DNA of 8,320 nucleotides from Verrucomicrobiota bacterium (GCA_003972865.1 QOAX01000023.1:1-8320), one strand, 5' to 3'. Shown: positions 1-7,165, counted from the first letter of the stretch. Translations and numbers: made by a program. Notes: generated by a model from the letters alone, not told the origin.

Positions 1-1170
1 CCGATCTTCCTCGGCCCGGAGCCGGATGCGCCGCTGAAGATCCAGTTTTTTGGGGCGAACAATTACACCTTGTCGGTGGAGGACTCAGCCGACTTGGCCA
101 ACTGGAAAACAGTCGGGAGCCTCGACGGCGAGGGGGAAACCGTCGAGTGGATCGACTCCCGCAATAACCGGCCCAGTGCGTTGTATTACCGCATTCGATT
201 GACCCCGAAGGAGTTGGCTTCGCCGGGGGTGTTCGATTTCAGCGGAGGCAAGCCACTCGATCCCGGCAGCAAACTGGCACAAGACCTGGCCAAAACCGTG
301 CTGGCGAGGTTAAACATCGATGGACGCAACGTCACGGAGGCGACCGTGGAATCCGTCGTCCGGTTGCTGCCGCCTATTTTCGGCCCCCAATATTTGGTTG
401 AGTTGCGCGGCAACAATGAACAGCAACAGCCGGTTTCGGTTTACGCCGAACTCGCCGAGGCCGGCGTTCAAAAAACGCATTTCGTGACGAAGCTGAACGT
501 GGACGATCGGTGGGAGATGCTTCGTCGCATGGAGTCGATCGAGTTGGATGACGGCTTGGCCCTTGCGCCGAATTCTCCCAATGCGGATCGGTCCGCCACG
601 TCCGCGGAGTTTGCGTTGGCCGACCTGAATGAGCGCACCGGAAATAACTGGTCACTGGTTGAAGTGATTTCCAGCCTCGGAACGGGAGAGGCAACAGATC
701 ACTTGGTCTTGAGCCTCGCGACACCGGAAGGCGAGACGGCGACGGTGTTTGTTGAAGTCGGAATGAACCCGGAGACCAACCAGAGCGAAGTGCTCACGGC
801 GTTCACGCAGTCGGAGTTGGGGATCACGGTCGTCCCGCTCGAGACCGGGGATGCGCCTGAAGTTGGTGACGCGGATTTCTCGCCCCTTGTCCTGTGGAGT
901 GTCGAGTTGAACCCGGTCAAAACCGATTCGCCCTTGGCCAAGCGCTTGGCCGGGTTCCTCCTTGGCCAGGAGCCGGCAGCCAAGGACGGCTTGAAGTTGA
1001 AGCGAATCGTCGCCGTCACCGAGGCCAAGGCAGCGGAATCCACATCCTATTTCGTGGAACTGCTTGCCACGACGGAAGCCGGCGCAACGGTGCTGATCCA
1101 AGCCCACGTGAACGAACTGGAAGACGGTCAGCTGGGGTTGATCAGTTTCCAGATGGTGGAGGGCGGATAA
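1..1170 (+). CDS. Secreted repeat protein, C-terminal part (5' end outside window)
   Basis: The frame is open from the first base, so this is the 3' part (389 codons plus TAA) of a longer gene. A TTG at 70 is only an internal codon. Residues ~12-66 (IQFFGANNYTLSVEDSADLA through YYRIRL) match the small beta-rich 'SsDL.nW...YyRvr' segment seen near the C-terminus of many exported verrucomicrobial proteins. Three imperfect repeats follow at residues ~89-167, 199-270 and 309-387. Each has an amphipathic helix (LAQDLAKTVLARLN, AEFALADLNERTG, LAKRLAGFL), a Val-rich strand, a strand like QYLVEL/DHLVLSL/SYFVELL, then a strand like VSVYAEL/ATVFVEV/TVLIQAHV. This helix-then-sheet order resembles a cystatin-like fold, but the QxVxG protease-binding motif is not clear. 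There are no cysteines, membrane anchor or sorting signal in the visible part. The last repeat resembles the insert in the next gene. The role is unknown; extracellular location is inferred from the segment type. Confidence 0.8.
   Translation, partial: PIFLGPEPDAPLKIQFFGANNYTLSVEDSADLANWKTVGSLDGEGETVEWIDSRNNRPSALYYRIRLTPKELASPGVFDFSGGKPLDPGSKLAQDLAKTVLARLNIDGRNVTEATVESVVRLLPPIFGPQYLVELRGNNEQQQPVSVYAELAEAGVQKTHFVTKLNVDDRWEMLRRMESIELDDGLALAPNSPNADRSATSAEFALADLNERTGNNWSLVEVISSLGTGEATDHLVLSLATPEGETATVFVEVGMNPETNQSEVLTAFTQSELGITVVPLETGDAPEVGDADFSPLVLWSVELNPVKTDSPLAKRLAGFLLGQEPAAKDGLKLKRIVAVTEAKAAESTSYFVELLATTEAGATVLIQAHVNELEDGQLGLISFQMVEGG
933..969. repeat. Cluster of TTGGCC palindrome units in the first gene
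   Basis: CTTGGCCAAGCG (933-944) overlaps CGCTTGGCC (943-951) and is followed by CTTGGCCAG (961-969), giving three TTGGCC cores in 37 bases. In frame they encode L-A-K-R-L-A-G and L-G-Q. The unit belongs to the TTGGCCAA family found through the window. Confidence 0.6.
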
Positions 1171-1188
1171 AATGGCACAGACCCATTT
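1170..1188. repeat. Small inverted repeat at the stop codon of the first gene
   Basis: AAATGG (1170-1175) and CCATTT (1183-1188) form a 6-bp stem around a 7-base loop CACAGAC, beginning on the last base of the TAA stop. The arrangement AAATGG-cacagaC-CCATTT resembles, from memory, REP-type elements mobilised by RAYT (TnpA_REP) transposases. With one copy in view and no RAYT gene here, that is only a suggestion. It could equally be a weak hairpin after the stop. Confidence 0.35.
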
Positions 1189-1238
1189 CGGTGCTTTCTC
1201 GAGGGCATGTTAACAGTAGGGAACACACCAAAACACAG

Positions 1239-1265
1239 GCCGCGCCCGCAAAAAGCGGGCGCGGC
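1239..1265 (+). terminator. Strong GC hairpin, possible transcription terminator of the first gene
   Basis: GCCGCGCCCGC (1239-1249), loop AAAAA, GCGGGCGCGGC (1255-1265): a perfect 11-bp GC-only stem 69 bp after the stop codon. No T-run follows on the plus strand (next bases TGGCCCTCAAAAAAC), so it is not a canonical intrinsic terminator. It may act with Rho, stabilise the mRNA 3' end, or terminate without a U-tract. In the minus direction the bases after the stem (CTGTGTTTTGGTGTG) are moderately T-rich. There is no minus-strand gene nearby to terminate. Confidence 0.5.
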
Positions 1266-1296
1266 TGGCCCTCAAAAAACGGGCAGAAAACCGGCG

Positions 1297-1347
1297 AAAA
1301 AAAATGAAAAAAAGAGGTTGACAGATCAATCAATCAGTTGATAGGTT
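1297..1347 (+). promoter_or_regulatory. Likely sigma-70-type promoter with A-tract UP element
   Basis: A perfect -35 hexamer TTGACA lies at 1318-1323. Eighteen bases downstream is TAGGTT (1342-1347), a 3/6 match to TATAAT that keeps the first T, the A and the last T. Just upstream of the -35, A8-TG-A7 (1297-1313) is the pattern of an UP element. The start point would be near 1354, giving a leader of about 80 bases before the ATG at 1433. ATCAA/TTGAT (1329-1342) forms a short inverted repeat in the spacer that could be an operator. The -10 is poor, so the exact start is uncertain. Confidence 0.4.
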
Positions 1348-1420
1348 TTCTTCTGTTCGAGTTATCAACCTTTATTTCGATAAAAAACAGTTGAAAATCA
1401 ATGAGTTGGTTCACCTCCAA

Positions 1421-1424
1421 AGGA
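1421..1424 (+). promoter_or_regulatory. Ribosome binding site supporting the ATG at 1433
   Basis: AGGA inside AAAGGAAACG ends 8 bases before the ATG at 1433. This favours 1433 over the in-frame TTG at 1391 and over the ATG at 1568, neither of which has an obvious purine-rich site. Immediately before it, TCACCTCC (1411-1418) is identical to the anti-Shine-Dalgarno core of 16S rRNA. It can form only a weak 3-bp TCC/GGA stem with this site. Confidence 0.45.
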
Positions 1425-1432
1425 AACGAAAA

Positions 1433-4400
1433 ATGAGCAAATACACATCATTCAGTAGGGATAATCACGATTCACCACTCTTTTCAAGCCTTGACGCTTT
1501 GGCCAAGCGGGTGTCTGGTTGGCATCCGTCTTTATTCGAGAATGGGCTATTTCAACGGGTTGGTATCATGAATCGTTTGCATTATTTCAAGTCTTTGTGC
1601 CGGGGGATTCCGGCGTTGTTGCTGGTTTCCGGGTTGCTTTTTGGCATGCCGGGAATGATTCCGGTTTCCACCGGGTTGGCTGGTCCGGAGGATCCGGATG
1701 TCGCTACGCGGCCGGAGATCATCAGTATCCAGTTGGAAGTCAGCGAGGTGGTGGTCACCATCCGGATTCCGAAGGGAATCAAGAAAGTCACGCTGGAGGG
1801 ACGCTCCCGCCTGGGCAGCGGCAACTGGGCGCCGCGTGCAGTCGAGCGGGTGGACGGCAGCGGCGGGTTGCTGGTGATCCGGATTGCCTACTCGAAGGCC
1901 AACGAAATCCTTCGCGTCCGAGGGGATGCCGAGGAGGAACTGCCGGCAGCGTTTTACAAGGGAACCACTGATTTCAACGGCCAAAAAGATGATAGCGGAG
2001 GACTACTCGTGGCGGATGGAGGAGCTCCTCCTGGTCGCGGAAACGAATTCGATTCTGTGGCCGATGCCGAGGATGCCAGCAAGGATTCCGGTGATGCCAC
2101 GCGCGACGTGGTTGAGTCGGACATTTGGAGTATTCACAACGACACGCTCTACTTTTTCAACACACTGCGCGGCCTGCAGGTGATTGATCTCAAGGACAAG
2201 AGCAACCCGGTCATCCGTGGCGTCTTGCCGATGCCGGCGGCCGGTGAGCAGATGTACACGCTGGGCGACGACCACGTGATCCTGCTAGCCCGCGACGGTT
2301 GCAACTGGTGGGGCAACAACGCCGAGAGCCAGGCGATCATCGTCAACGTCGCTGGCGACACGCCGGTGATCGCGGCCAGCGTGCCGGTGAAGGGTTACAT
2401 TCAGGAGAGTCGTCTCGTCGGCACCGCGCTGTACATCGCCTCACAGACGTACATCACGATGGAAGCCATCAACCCCACGACCGGCGACACGTACACGCGA
2501 TGGGAATACGGCACACAGGTCTCGTCGTTCGACCTGGAAAACCCGGTCGAGCCGGTCGAGCGCGACTCGCTGTTCTACAGCGGCTACAACAACGACATTT
2601 ACGCCACCGACAAGTTCCTGTTCGTCTCCACGGCTGTCGTGCAGCAGTATTACAAGACCGACCTGCGCTGCATCGACATCTCCGCGCCGGATGGCACGAT
2701 GGAGGAGGCGGCTACCATTCGCACCGCCGGCCGCGTGGCGGACAAATTTAAGATGCGCCTGAGCGGCGACACGCTCGCGGTCATCTCGGAGGAACTCAAT
2801 CGCAACACCAACGACAATCGCAATCGCTGGTTGACCACGCTCGAGACGTTCAGCCTGGCCAACCCGTCCAAGCCGGAGGCACTCGGCGAGTTGAGCTTGG
2901 CCAAGGGCGAACGCCTGTTCGCCACGCGGTTCGACGCTGAACGGGTTTACATCGTCACTTATGAGCGGATTGACCCGTTGTGGATTGTTGATTTGTCCGA
3001 CCCCCGCAATCCGGAAATCAAGGGCGAACTGGAGGTGCCGGGCTGGTCCACCTACATTCAACCGCTGGGCGACCGCCTGGTCTCGATCGGCGTGGATGAC
3101 ACGGACAACTCACGCCGGGTGGCCGTGTCGTTGTTCGACGTCAGCGACGTCACCAAGCCGAAGCTCTTCGACAAGGTTACCATGGGCGACCGGTGGTCCT
3201 GGAGCGAGGCGCAGTATGACGAAAAGGCATTCACCGTGCTGCCGCACGCCGGGTTGATCCTTGTGCCGTACCAGGGCTACGAGGCCGGCGGCTACGTTAA
3301 AAATGTCCAAATCATCGACCTGAACGAAAAGACGCTGAAAAAACGCGGCGTCATCGAGCACGCGCTGCAACCGCGCCGCGCCACCGAGTATCAGGATTAC
3401 ATCCTGTCGATCTCCGGCAAGGAACTGCTCTCGGTGGACGCCACCGACCGCGACAACCCGGTCGTAAAAAGCGAGGTTGAGCTGGCGTGGACGGTCGACC
3501 AGGTCATCCCGACGGGCGACTATTTGTTGCAATTGGCCAAGGGCTCCAACTGGTACTTCGGCGAGCAGGGCGGGCCGTCCATTCGGGTGGCGTCGCAGGA
3601 TGATCCCGATACCGCGCTGGGCCGCGTGGTTTTGCCGGAGACGGCCTACCTCTCAGGCGCCTCTGTGAATGGCGAAAAACTGTACCTGTTGCAAACACTG
3701 GCATTCCAGTCAGCCAATCCCAAGCCGCAGCCGGAGAAACCCGAGAACGGTGAAGACGATGGCGACGAAGAGAAGCCGGAGGAGCTCAAGCCCAATGTTT
3801 TCCTGACCGTGATCGACTTGGCCAATCTGCCGGAGTTGATAGTGATAGGCGAAGTGGCGGTGGTTGACAAAGACATGGGTTGGAGCAACGAGTTCAAGGC
3901 CAATTGGCCAAGCGAGGGCAAACTGCTCTGGTCCAATGCCGGGGGGTACCGGTACTGGGGTTGGCGCGGAGGGCCGATGATCGATGATGGCTTGATGGGG
4001 GATGTCTGGTGGCCCGGTTACGGCGGGACCGCTGGGCAGTTACTCTGCTTCGATGTCGGGGACGCCGTTAAGCCGAGCTTGGCCTCGTCCGTCAACCTCT
4101 CGGTGGAACAGAGTGAGGATGGCAAAAACAAATACGCCAATCGTTGGAACTTCAGCGAGGCGATCCTCAATGACAACGGCCTGGTTTACTTGAGCAGCCA
4201 GCATACGGAGTACATTGAGTTGGAGCCGGAGGAAGATCCCAAGCCTGATCCCGGTGAGATCGAGTCGATCGATCCGGAGAGCGATCTTGGCCGGGCGTTG
4301 GTCAAGGCGGCGATTGCTCAACTCGAGGATGCTGACCTCGAGTTGGTGGATGTGATCGCTTTGGATCGGGTTAAGCTGGAGGATAGCGAATTCATTGAGG

Positions 4401-5197
4401 TGGTTCTTCACGCCGAGGATGCGGAGGGGAACAAGGTGAAGGTGCTGGCCGAAGTGGAGCAGGCCGATGACGGAAGCTTTGAGATACTCAACGTTGACAT
4501 AGCGCCGATCGATAAGCCCAAGCCGAAACCAAATCCACAGCCTCGAGGGTACTGGATCACCAGCTATGAACTGCACGTGGTTGATTATACCGACATGTTC
4601 AATCCGGTGGTACGCGAGCCGGCATCGATTCCCGGGACACTGATCGGTACGTCGCACAGTGGCGCGCTGCTTTACACACAGGGATCGCATTGGAACGAGG
4701 AACACAATTGGGACGGCAACTGGCTCGACGCCAGTTCGTACGACGGCCTCGAGGCGTACCTTGTCGACTCGATTGAGCAACCCCGTTATTGGCCCCAATC
4801 GTACAGGGTCACTGATGATGGCACGCTTTATCTGACCTTTTCCGAGCTCGAAGAAGTTGAACCCACCGAGGGCGGCCAGGAGCAGCACATTTGGGCCTAT
4901 TATATGCAATCCCTCGCACTCGACGAGACCGCCAAGTTCGCCTTGCTGGATGAGATCGAGCTGGAGACCGGCATCCAGCAGCTCGCAGACATCGGCGGAC
5001 GACTCGTGGGGCAGGACAACCAGCGCACGCTGTACCTGTTTGACACCATGAATCCTGCGTCGCTCTCCGTCGCGGGGCTGGGTGGGCTGGACGGTTGCCT
5101 GTGGTTCAACCTGAACGGTGCTGCCGGTGACATCGAGTCTGGCCTGTGGCTGCCGCTCGGCAACTACGGCGCGGTGAGGATCGACTGGGAAGACTAA
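1433..5197 (+). CDS. Exported beta-propeller protein (COG4880/Beta_propel-like) with inserted domain
   Basis: 1254 residues. An export signal sits at residues 46-84: basic MNRLHYFKSLCR, hydrophobic GIPALLLVSGLLFG, then GLAG. From ATG 1433 it has a 45-residue leader extension; the ATG at 1568 would give a conventional signal peptide, so the start is uncertain. Residues ~86-180 look like a small beta domain (EIISIQLEVSEVVVTIRIPK). From ~226 to the end a large propeller begins with VVESDIWSIHNDTLYFFN and RGLQVIDL. It repeats 'v.lfDvsdp.nP.....' strands (WIVDLSDPRNPEIKGELEVP, FDVSDVTKPKLFDKV, VDATDRDNPVVKSEVEL, VIDLANLPELIVIGEV, VVDYTDMFNPVVREP), as in Beta_propel/LVIVP proteins. Acidic Pro/Glu linkers occur at ~760-788 and 929-948/1027-1039; the second pair encloses a ~76-residue extra domain (949-1024) resembling the repeats of the upstream gene. 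Trp-rich loops recur. No catalytic motif or C-terminal anchor is visible. A binding or scaffold role outside the cytoplasm is inferred. Confidence 0.85.
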   Translation: MSKYTSFSRDNHDSPLFSSLDALAKRVSGWHPSLFENGLFQRVGIMNRLHYFKSLCRGIPALLLVSGLLFGMPGMIPVSTGLAGPEDPDVATRPEIISIQLEVSEVVVTIRIPKGIKKVTLEGRSRLGSGNWAPRAVERVDGSGGLLVIRIAYSKANEILRVRGDAEEELPAAFYKGTTDFNGQKDDSGGLLVADGGAPPGRGNEFDSVADAEDASKDSGDATRDVVESDIWSIHNDTLYFFNTLRGLQVIDLKDKSNPVIRGVLPMPAAGEQMYTLGDDHVILLARDGCNWWGNNAESQAIIVNVAGDTPVIAASVPVKGYIQESRLVGTALYIASQTYITMEAINPTTGDTYTRWEYGTQVSSFDLENPVEPVERDSLFYSGYNNDIYATDKFLFVSTAVVQQYYKTDLRCIDISAPDGTMEEAATIRTAGRVADKFKMRLSGDTLAVISEELNRNTNDNRNRWLTTLETFSLANPSKPEALGELSLAKGERLFATRFDAERVYIVTYERIDPLWIVDLSDPRNPEIKGELEVPGWSTYIQPLGDRLVSIGVDDTDNSRRVAVSLFDVSDVTKPKLFDKVTMGDRWSWSEAQYDEKAFTVLPHAGLILVPYQGYEAGGYVKNVQIIDLNEKTLKKRGVIEHALQPRRATEYQDYILSISGKELLSVDATDRDNPVVKSEVELAWTVDQVIPTGDYLLQLAKGSNWYFGEQGGPSIRVASQDDPDTALGRVVLPETAYLSGASVNGEKLYLLQTLAFQSANPKPQPEKPENGEDDGDEEKPEELKPNVFLTVIDLANLPELIVIGEVAVVDKDMGWSNEFKANWPSEGKLLWSNAGGYRYWGWRGGPMIDDGLMGDVWWPGYGGTAGQLLCFDVGDAVKPSLASSVNLSVEQSEDGKNKYANRWNFSEAILNDNGLVYLSSQHTEYIELEPEEDPKPDPGEIESIDPESDLGRALVKAAIAQLEDADLELVDVIALDRVKLEDSEFIEVVLHAEDAEGNKVKVLAEVEQADDGSFEILNVDIAPIDKPKPKPNPQPRGYWITSYELHVVDYTDMFNPVVREPASIPGTLIGTSHSGALLYTQGSHWNEEHNWDGNWLDASSYDGLEAYLVDSIEQPRYWPQSYRVTDDGTLYLTFSELEEVEPTEGGQEQHIWAYYMQSLALDETAKFALLDEIELETGIQQLADIGGRLVGQDNQRTLYLFDTMNPASLSVAGLGGLDGCLWFNLNGAAGDIESGLWLPLGNYGAVRIDWED
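1495..1509. repeat. Palindrome copy CGCTTTGGCCAAGCG
   Basis: A near-perfect copy of CGCTTGGCCAAGCG with one extra T. It lies in the N-terminal extension of the propeller gene, upstream of the alternative ATG at 1568, and reads A-L-A-K-R in frame. Confidence 0.6.
4277..4504 (+). other. Domain insert within the propeller, related to the upstream gene's repeats
   Basis: Residues ~949-1024 of the propeller protein: helix DLGRALVKAAIAQLEDAD, strand LELVDVIALDRV, strand SEFIEVVLHAED, strand NKVKVLAEVEQ, strand FEILNVDIA. It aligns by eye with the third repeat of the upstream gene (residues 309-387) in the order PLAKRLAGFL / LKLKRIVAVTEA / SYFVELLATTE / TVLIQAHVNE / LGLISFQMVE. Flanks are EPEEDPKPDPGE and DKPKPKPNPQPRG, typical flexible linkers. 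By hand count about 68% of third codon positions are G/C here, against about 88% in the propeller at 3002-3229. Confidence 0.6.
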
Positions 5198-5202
5198 GCC
5201 AG

Positions 5203-5218
5203 GCGCTTGGCCAAGCGC
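5203..5218. repeat. Perfect 16-bp palindrome between convergent genes
   Basis: GCGCTTGGCCAAGCGC is its own reverse complement. It fills most of the 27-bp gap between the stop of the propeller gene (5197) and the stop of the minus-strand membrane gene (5225). As RNA it could fold into a 6-bp stem with a GGCC loop from either strand. It could serve as a bidirectional terminator, but no T-run follows on either strand (AAAATTT on the plus side, CTGGCTTAG on the minus side). It is the longest perfect member of the TTGGCCAA family here. Confidence 0.7.
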
Positions 5219-5224
5219 AAAATT

Positions 5225-7165
5225 TCACTCACTGTCCCGGAGTTGCTCTGCGATGTAAGGCATGTAGGACTCCCGGATGTGCCGGGCCAGGTCCTGCGCG
5301 GTTTGTTCAGCACGATGCGCCACCAGACCTTTTTCCCTCTCGTCCTCCGGTGTGTTCGGATCGTCCAGCGGCGACACCCGGTCGAAGTAGCTCTTGGCCT
5401 CCGCGTATTCCCCGATGTGCATCTTGTGCCAGCCCACGTTGGCCACGGTCAGGTAGCCGTTGGGGTCGAGTTTTTCGGCCTCGGCAAAATATTCCCCGGC
5501 CTTGTCCGCTTGGCCAAGCTCATCCAGCGCCATTCCCAGCCGCGCGTGCGAATACGCGTCGTACCGGTTCAGCGCGATGGCCTGTCTCAGCCACGCGGCT
5601 GCTTCTTTCAACTCGATCTTTCTCGTCGCCCGGCTTGACTCCATGGCCCTGCGCCGGTGGATTTCCCCCAGCAACCCGGCGGTCTCGAAGTTGGTTGGCT
5701 CAACCTCCAGTGCTTTTCTGAGGCCCTCAACCTGCTTGCGAAACGACTCGGCCGACTGGGACGCCTTGAGCCAGGCGTGCTCCCGGGCCTGTTGTATTGC
5801 CTGTTGAACAAGCAAACCCGATGCACCGCAAACCGCCACGGTCAGTGCCAGGCGCACCGGCATTCGCACGGCCACCCAGTACCGCTCCGTGGCGAACCGG
5901 ATGTAAGCCGCCAGCAGCCCCGCCAGCGTCGCGGCCAGCATGGCGTTGGAGGGGATGTGCAGGTTGAAATCGACAAACGAGTGCAGCGCGATCGAGCCGA
6001 GCCCCGCCGTGCTGCCCAGCACAAACGCCGCGCGGTTGCTGGTCTTGGCCGAGAGATCGCTCGAGGTGCGCTGCGAGTATTTCCAGCTCTTGATGATCCC
6101 GGAAATCATCGTTCCCAACATCAGCCCGGCCAGCATCATGCCGGCCAGCCCCCAGTCCACCAGCGTGTTGAGATAATCGTTGTGCACTCTCACCGGCCGC
6201 GATTGCAACTGCTTTGGCCGGTGTGCCGGGAACCGGTGGTCGAAATGCCCCGGCCCGACGCCCAGCAGCTTCTCCTCCTGCCATACGGCGGCCGCAGCTT
6301 TCCACAATTCGATGCGCGAGCCGACGTGCTCCATCGTTCCCGGCTTGCTGACGTTCCGCAGCCGATCCTGGGCAAAAGGCGATGTGAGCAAAAAACCGGC
6401 AATGACTCCCAACACGATGCAGGTCAGCAGAATCCCCCGCAGTCGAAACTGCTTTCGCCAGCCTAGCACCGTGACGATGGCGGCCAAGGCCAGGCTGGTA
6501 GAGACCCAGCCGCCGCGCGACATGCTCACCGCCACGCCGCCCAGCAGCAGCAGGGCCGAGTAGCCGAGCAGGATGCGCATCGGCTGGCTGATGCGGCCGG
6601 TCAGCACCGACGCCAGGCAAAGCGGCAGCAGCATCCCGAGGAAACCGGCGAAATGGTTCGGGTTGATGAACGTGCCGGAGCCGCGCCCCTTGTACTGCTC
6701 CGGCCGGGTGAAGTGCCAGACATGCTCTAACCCCGCGATCACCTGCACGATGCCGTAGATGGCGATCGCCGTGCCGGTAAACACCAGCACGTACAGCGTA
6801 ATTTGAGTCCATTCCGACTTGTGCAGGTTATTCAGCGCCACGAAAAACAGCAGCGCATAGACCAGCAGGCGCAGCACTTCGCGGCGGGCTGTGTACTCGA
6901 CATCCGCCTGCACGTAGTGAAACAGCGCGTACCCAAGAAAGAGCAGAAGACACCAGCCGACCGGCGGAAAAAGCAGGCGATTGTGGCGCGGCTCAAGCCA
7001 CGTGCGGGCCACCCAGAGCAGGCCCGAGGCAGCCACCAGCCATTCCACCACCACGAACTCCAGCGTCCGGACTGCCCCGGTGTCCAATGCCGAATAGACG
7101 AGCGCAGCCAGTACCAGCCCAACAATGCCCCTCTCGCAATAGCTGTCCAGCGTCCTCCGGTTCAC
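5225..7165 (-). CDS. O-antigen ligase / Wzy-type polymerase family membrane protein with C-terminal TPRs
   Basis: 646 residues from a GTG at 7165; an in-frame stop at 7178-7180 bars an upstream extension, and no clear ribosome site is seen. Residues ~10-455 hold about a dozen hydrophobic segments. Wzy_C (PF04932) hallmarks are present: GTFINPNHFAGFLGMLLPL (164-182), SRGG (216-219), the large loop with SRIELW (283-288), LGVGPGHF (301-308) and HNDYLNTLVDWGLAG (328-342), and HSFVDFNLHIPSNA (395-408). Arg217, Arg284 and His328 correspond to positions usually conserved in these GT-C enzymes. Residues ~470-600 form TPR-like helix pairs (AAAWLRQAIALN, AYSHARLGMALDELGQADKA, YFAEAEKLDP, VANVGWHKMHIGEYAEA). 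The family moves undecaprenyl-diphosphate-linked glycans onto lipid A core, polymerises repeat units, or glycosylates proteins; sequence alone cannot choose. It lies 47 bp downstream of the esterase on the same strand, so co-transcription is likely. Confidence 0.88.
   Translation of the reverse strand: MNRRTLDSYCERGIVGLVLAALVYSALDTGAVRTLEFVVVEWLVAASGLLWVARTWLEPRHNRLLFPPVGWCLLLFLGYALFHYVQADVEYTARREVLRLLVYALLFFVALNNLHKSEWTQITLYVLVFTGTAIAIYGIVQVIAGLEHVWHFTRPEQYKGRGSGTFINPNHFAGFLGMLLPLCLASVLTGRISQPMRILLGYSALLLLGGVAVSMSRGGWVSTSLALAAIVTVLGWRKQFRLRGILLTCIVLGVIAGFLLTSPFAQDRLRNVSKPGTMEHVGSRIELWKAAAAVWQEEKLLGVGPGHFDHRFPAHRPKQLQSRPVRVHNDYLNTLVDWGLAGMMLAGLMLGTMISGIIKSWKYSQRTSSDLSAKTSNRAAFVLGSTAGLGSIALHSFVDFNLHIPSNAMLAATLAGLLAAYIRFATERYWVAVRMPVRLALTVAVCGASGLLVQQAIQQAREHAWLKASQSAESFRKQVEGLRKALEVEPTNFETAGLLGEIHRRRAMESSRATRKIELKEAAAWLRQAIALNRYDAYSHARLGMALDELGQADKAGEYFAEAEKLDPNGYLTVANVGWHKMHIGEYAEAKSYFDRVSPLDDPNTPEDEREKGLVAHRAEQTAQDLARHIRESYMPYIAEQLRDSE
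5507..5519. repeat. Palindrome copy CGCTTGGCCAAGC inside the TPR region
   Basis: Thirteen of the fourteen bases of CGCTTGGCCAAGCG, within the minus-strand membrane gene. There it is read in a different frame, as L-G-Q-A, so the motif is not explained by one conserved peptide. Confidence 0.6.

Noticed and set aside
4040..4909. Minus-strand open frame (289 codons) opposite the propeller gene
   Set aside because: No domain, signal or ribosome site is visible; the plus-strand frame has clear propeller strands throughout.
5203..5218. Canonical Rho-independent terminator
   Set aside because: The stem is good, but neither strand has a following T-run, so I kept it as a palindromic repeat with only a possible terminator role.
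5727..6812. Minus-strand open frame (361 codons) overlapping the Wzy_C gene in another frame
   Set aside because: The translation is Ala/Gly/Arg-rich without membrane segments or motifs, while the overlapping frame carries all the family hallmarks.
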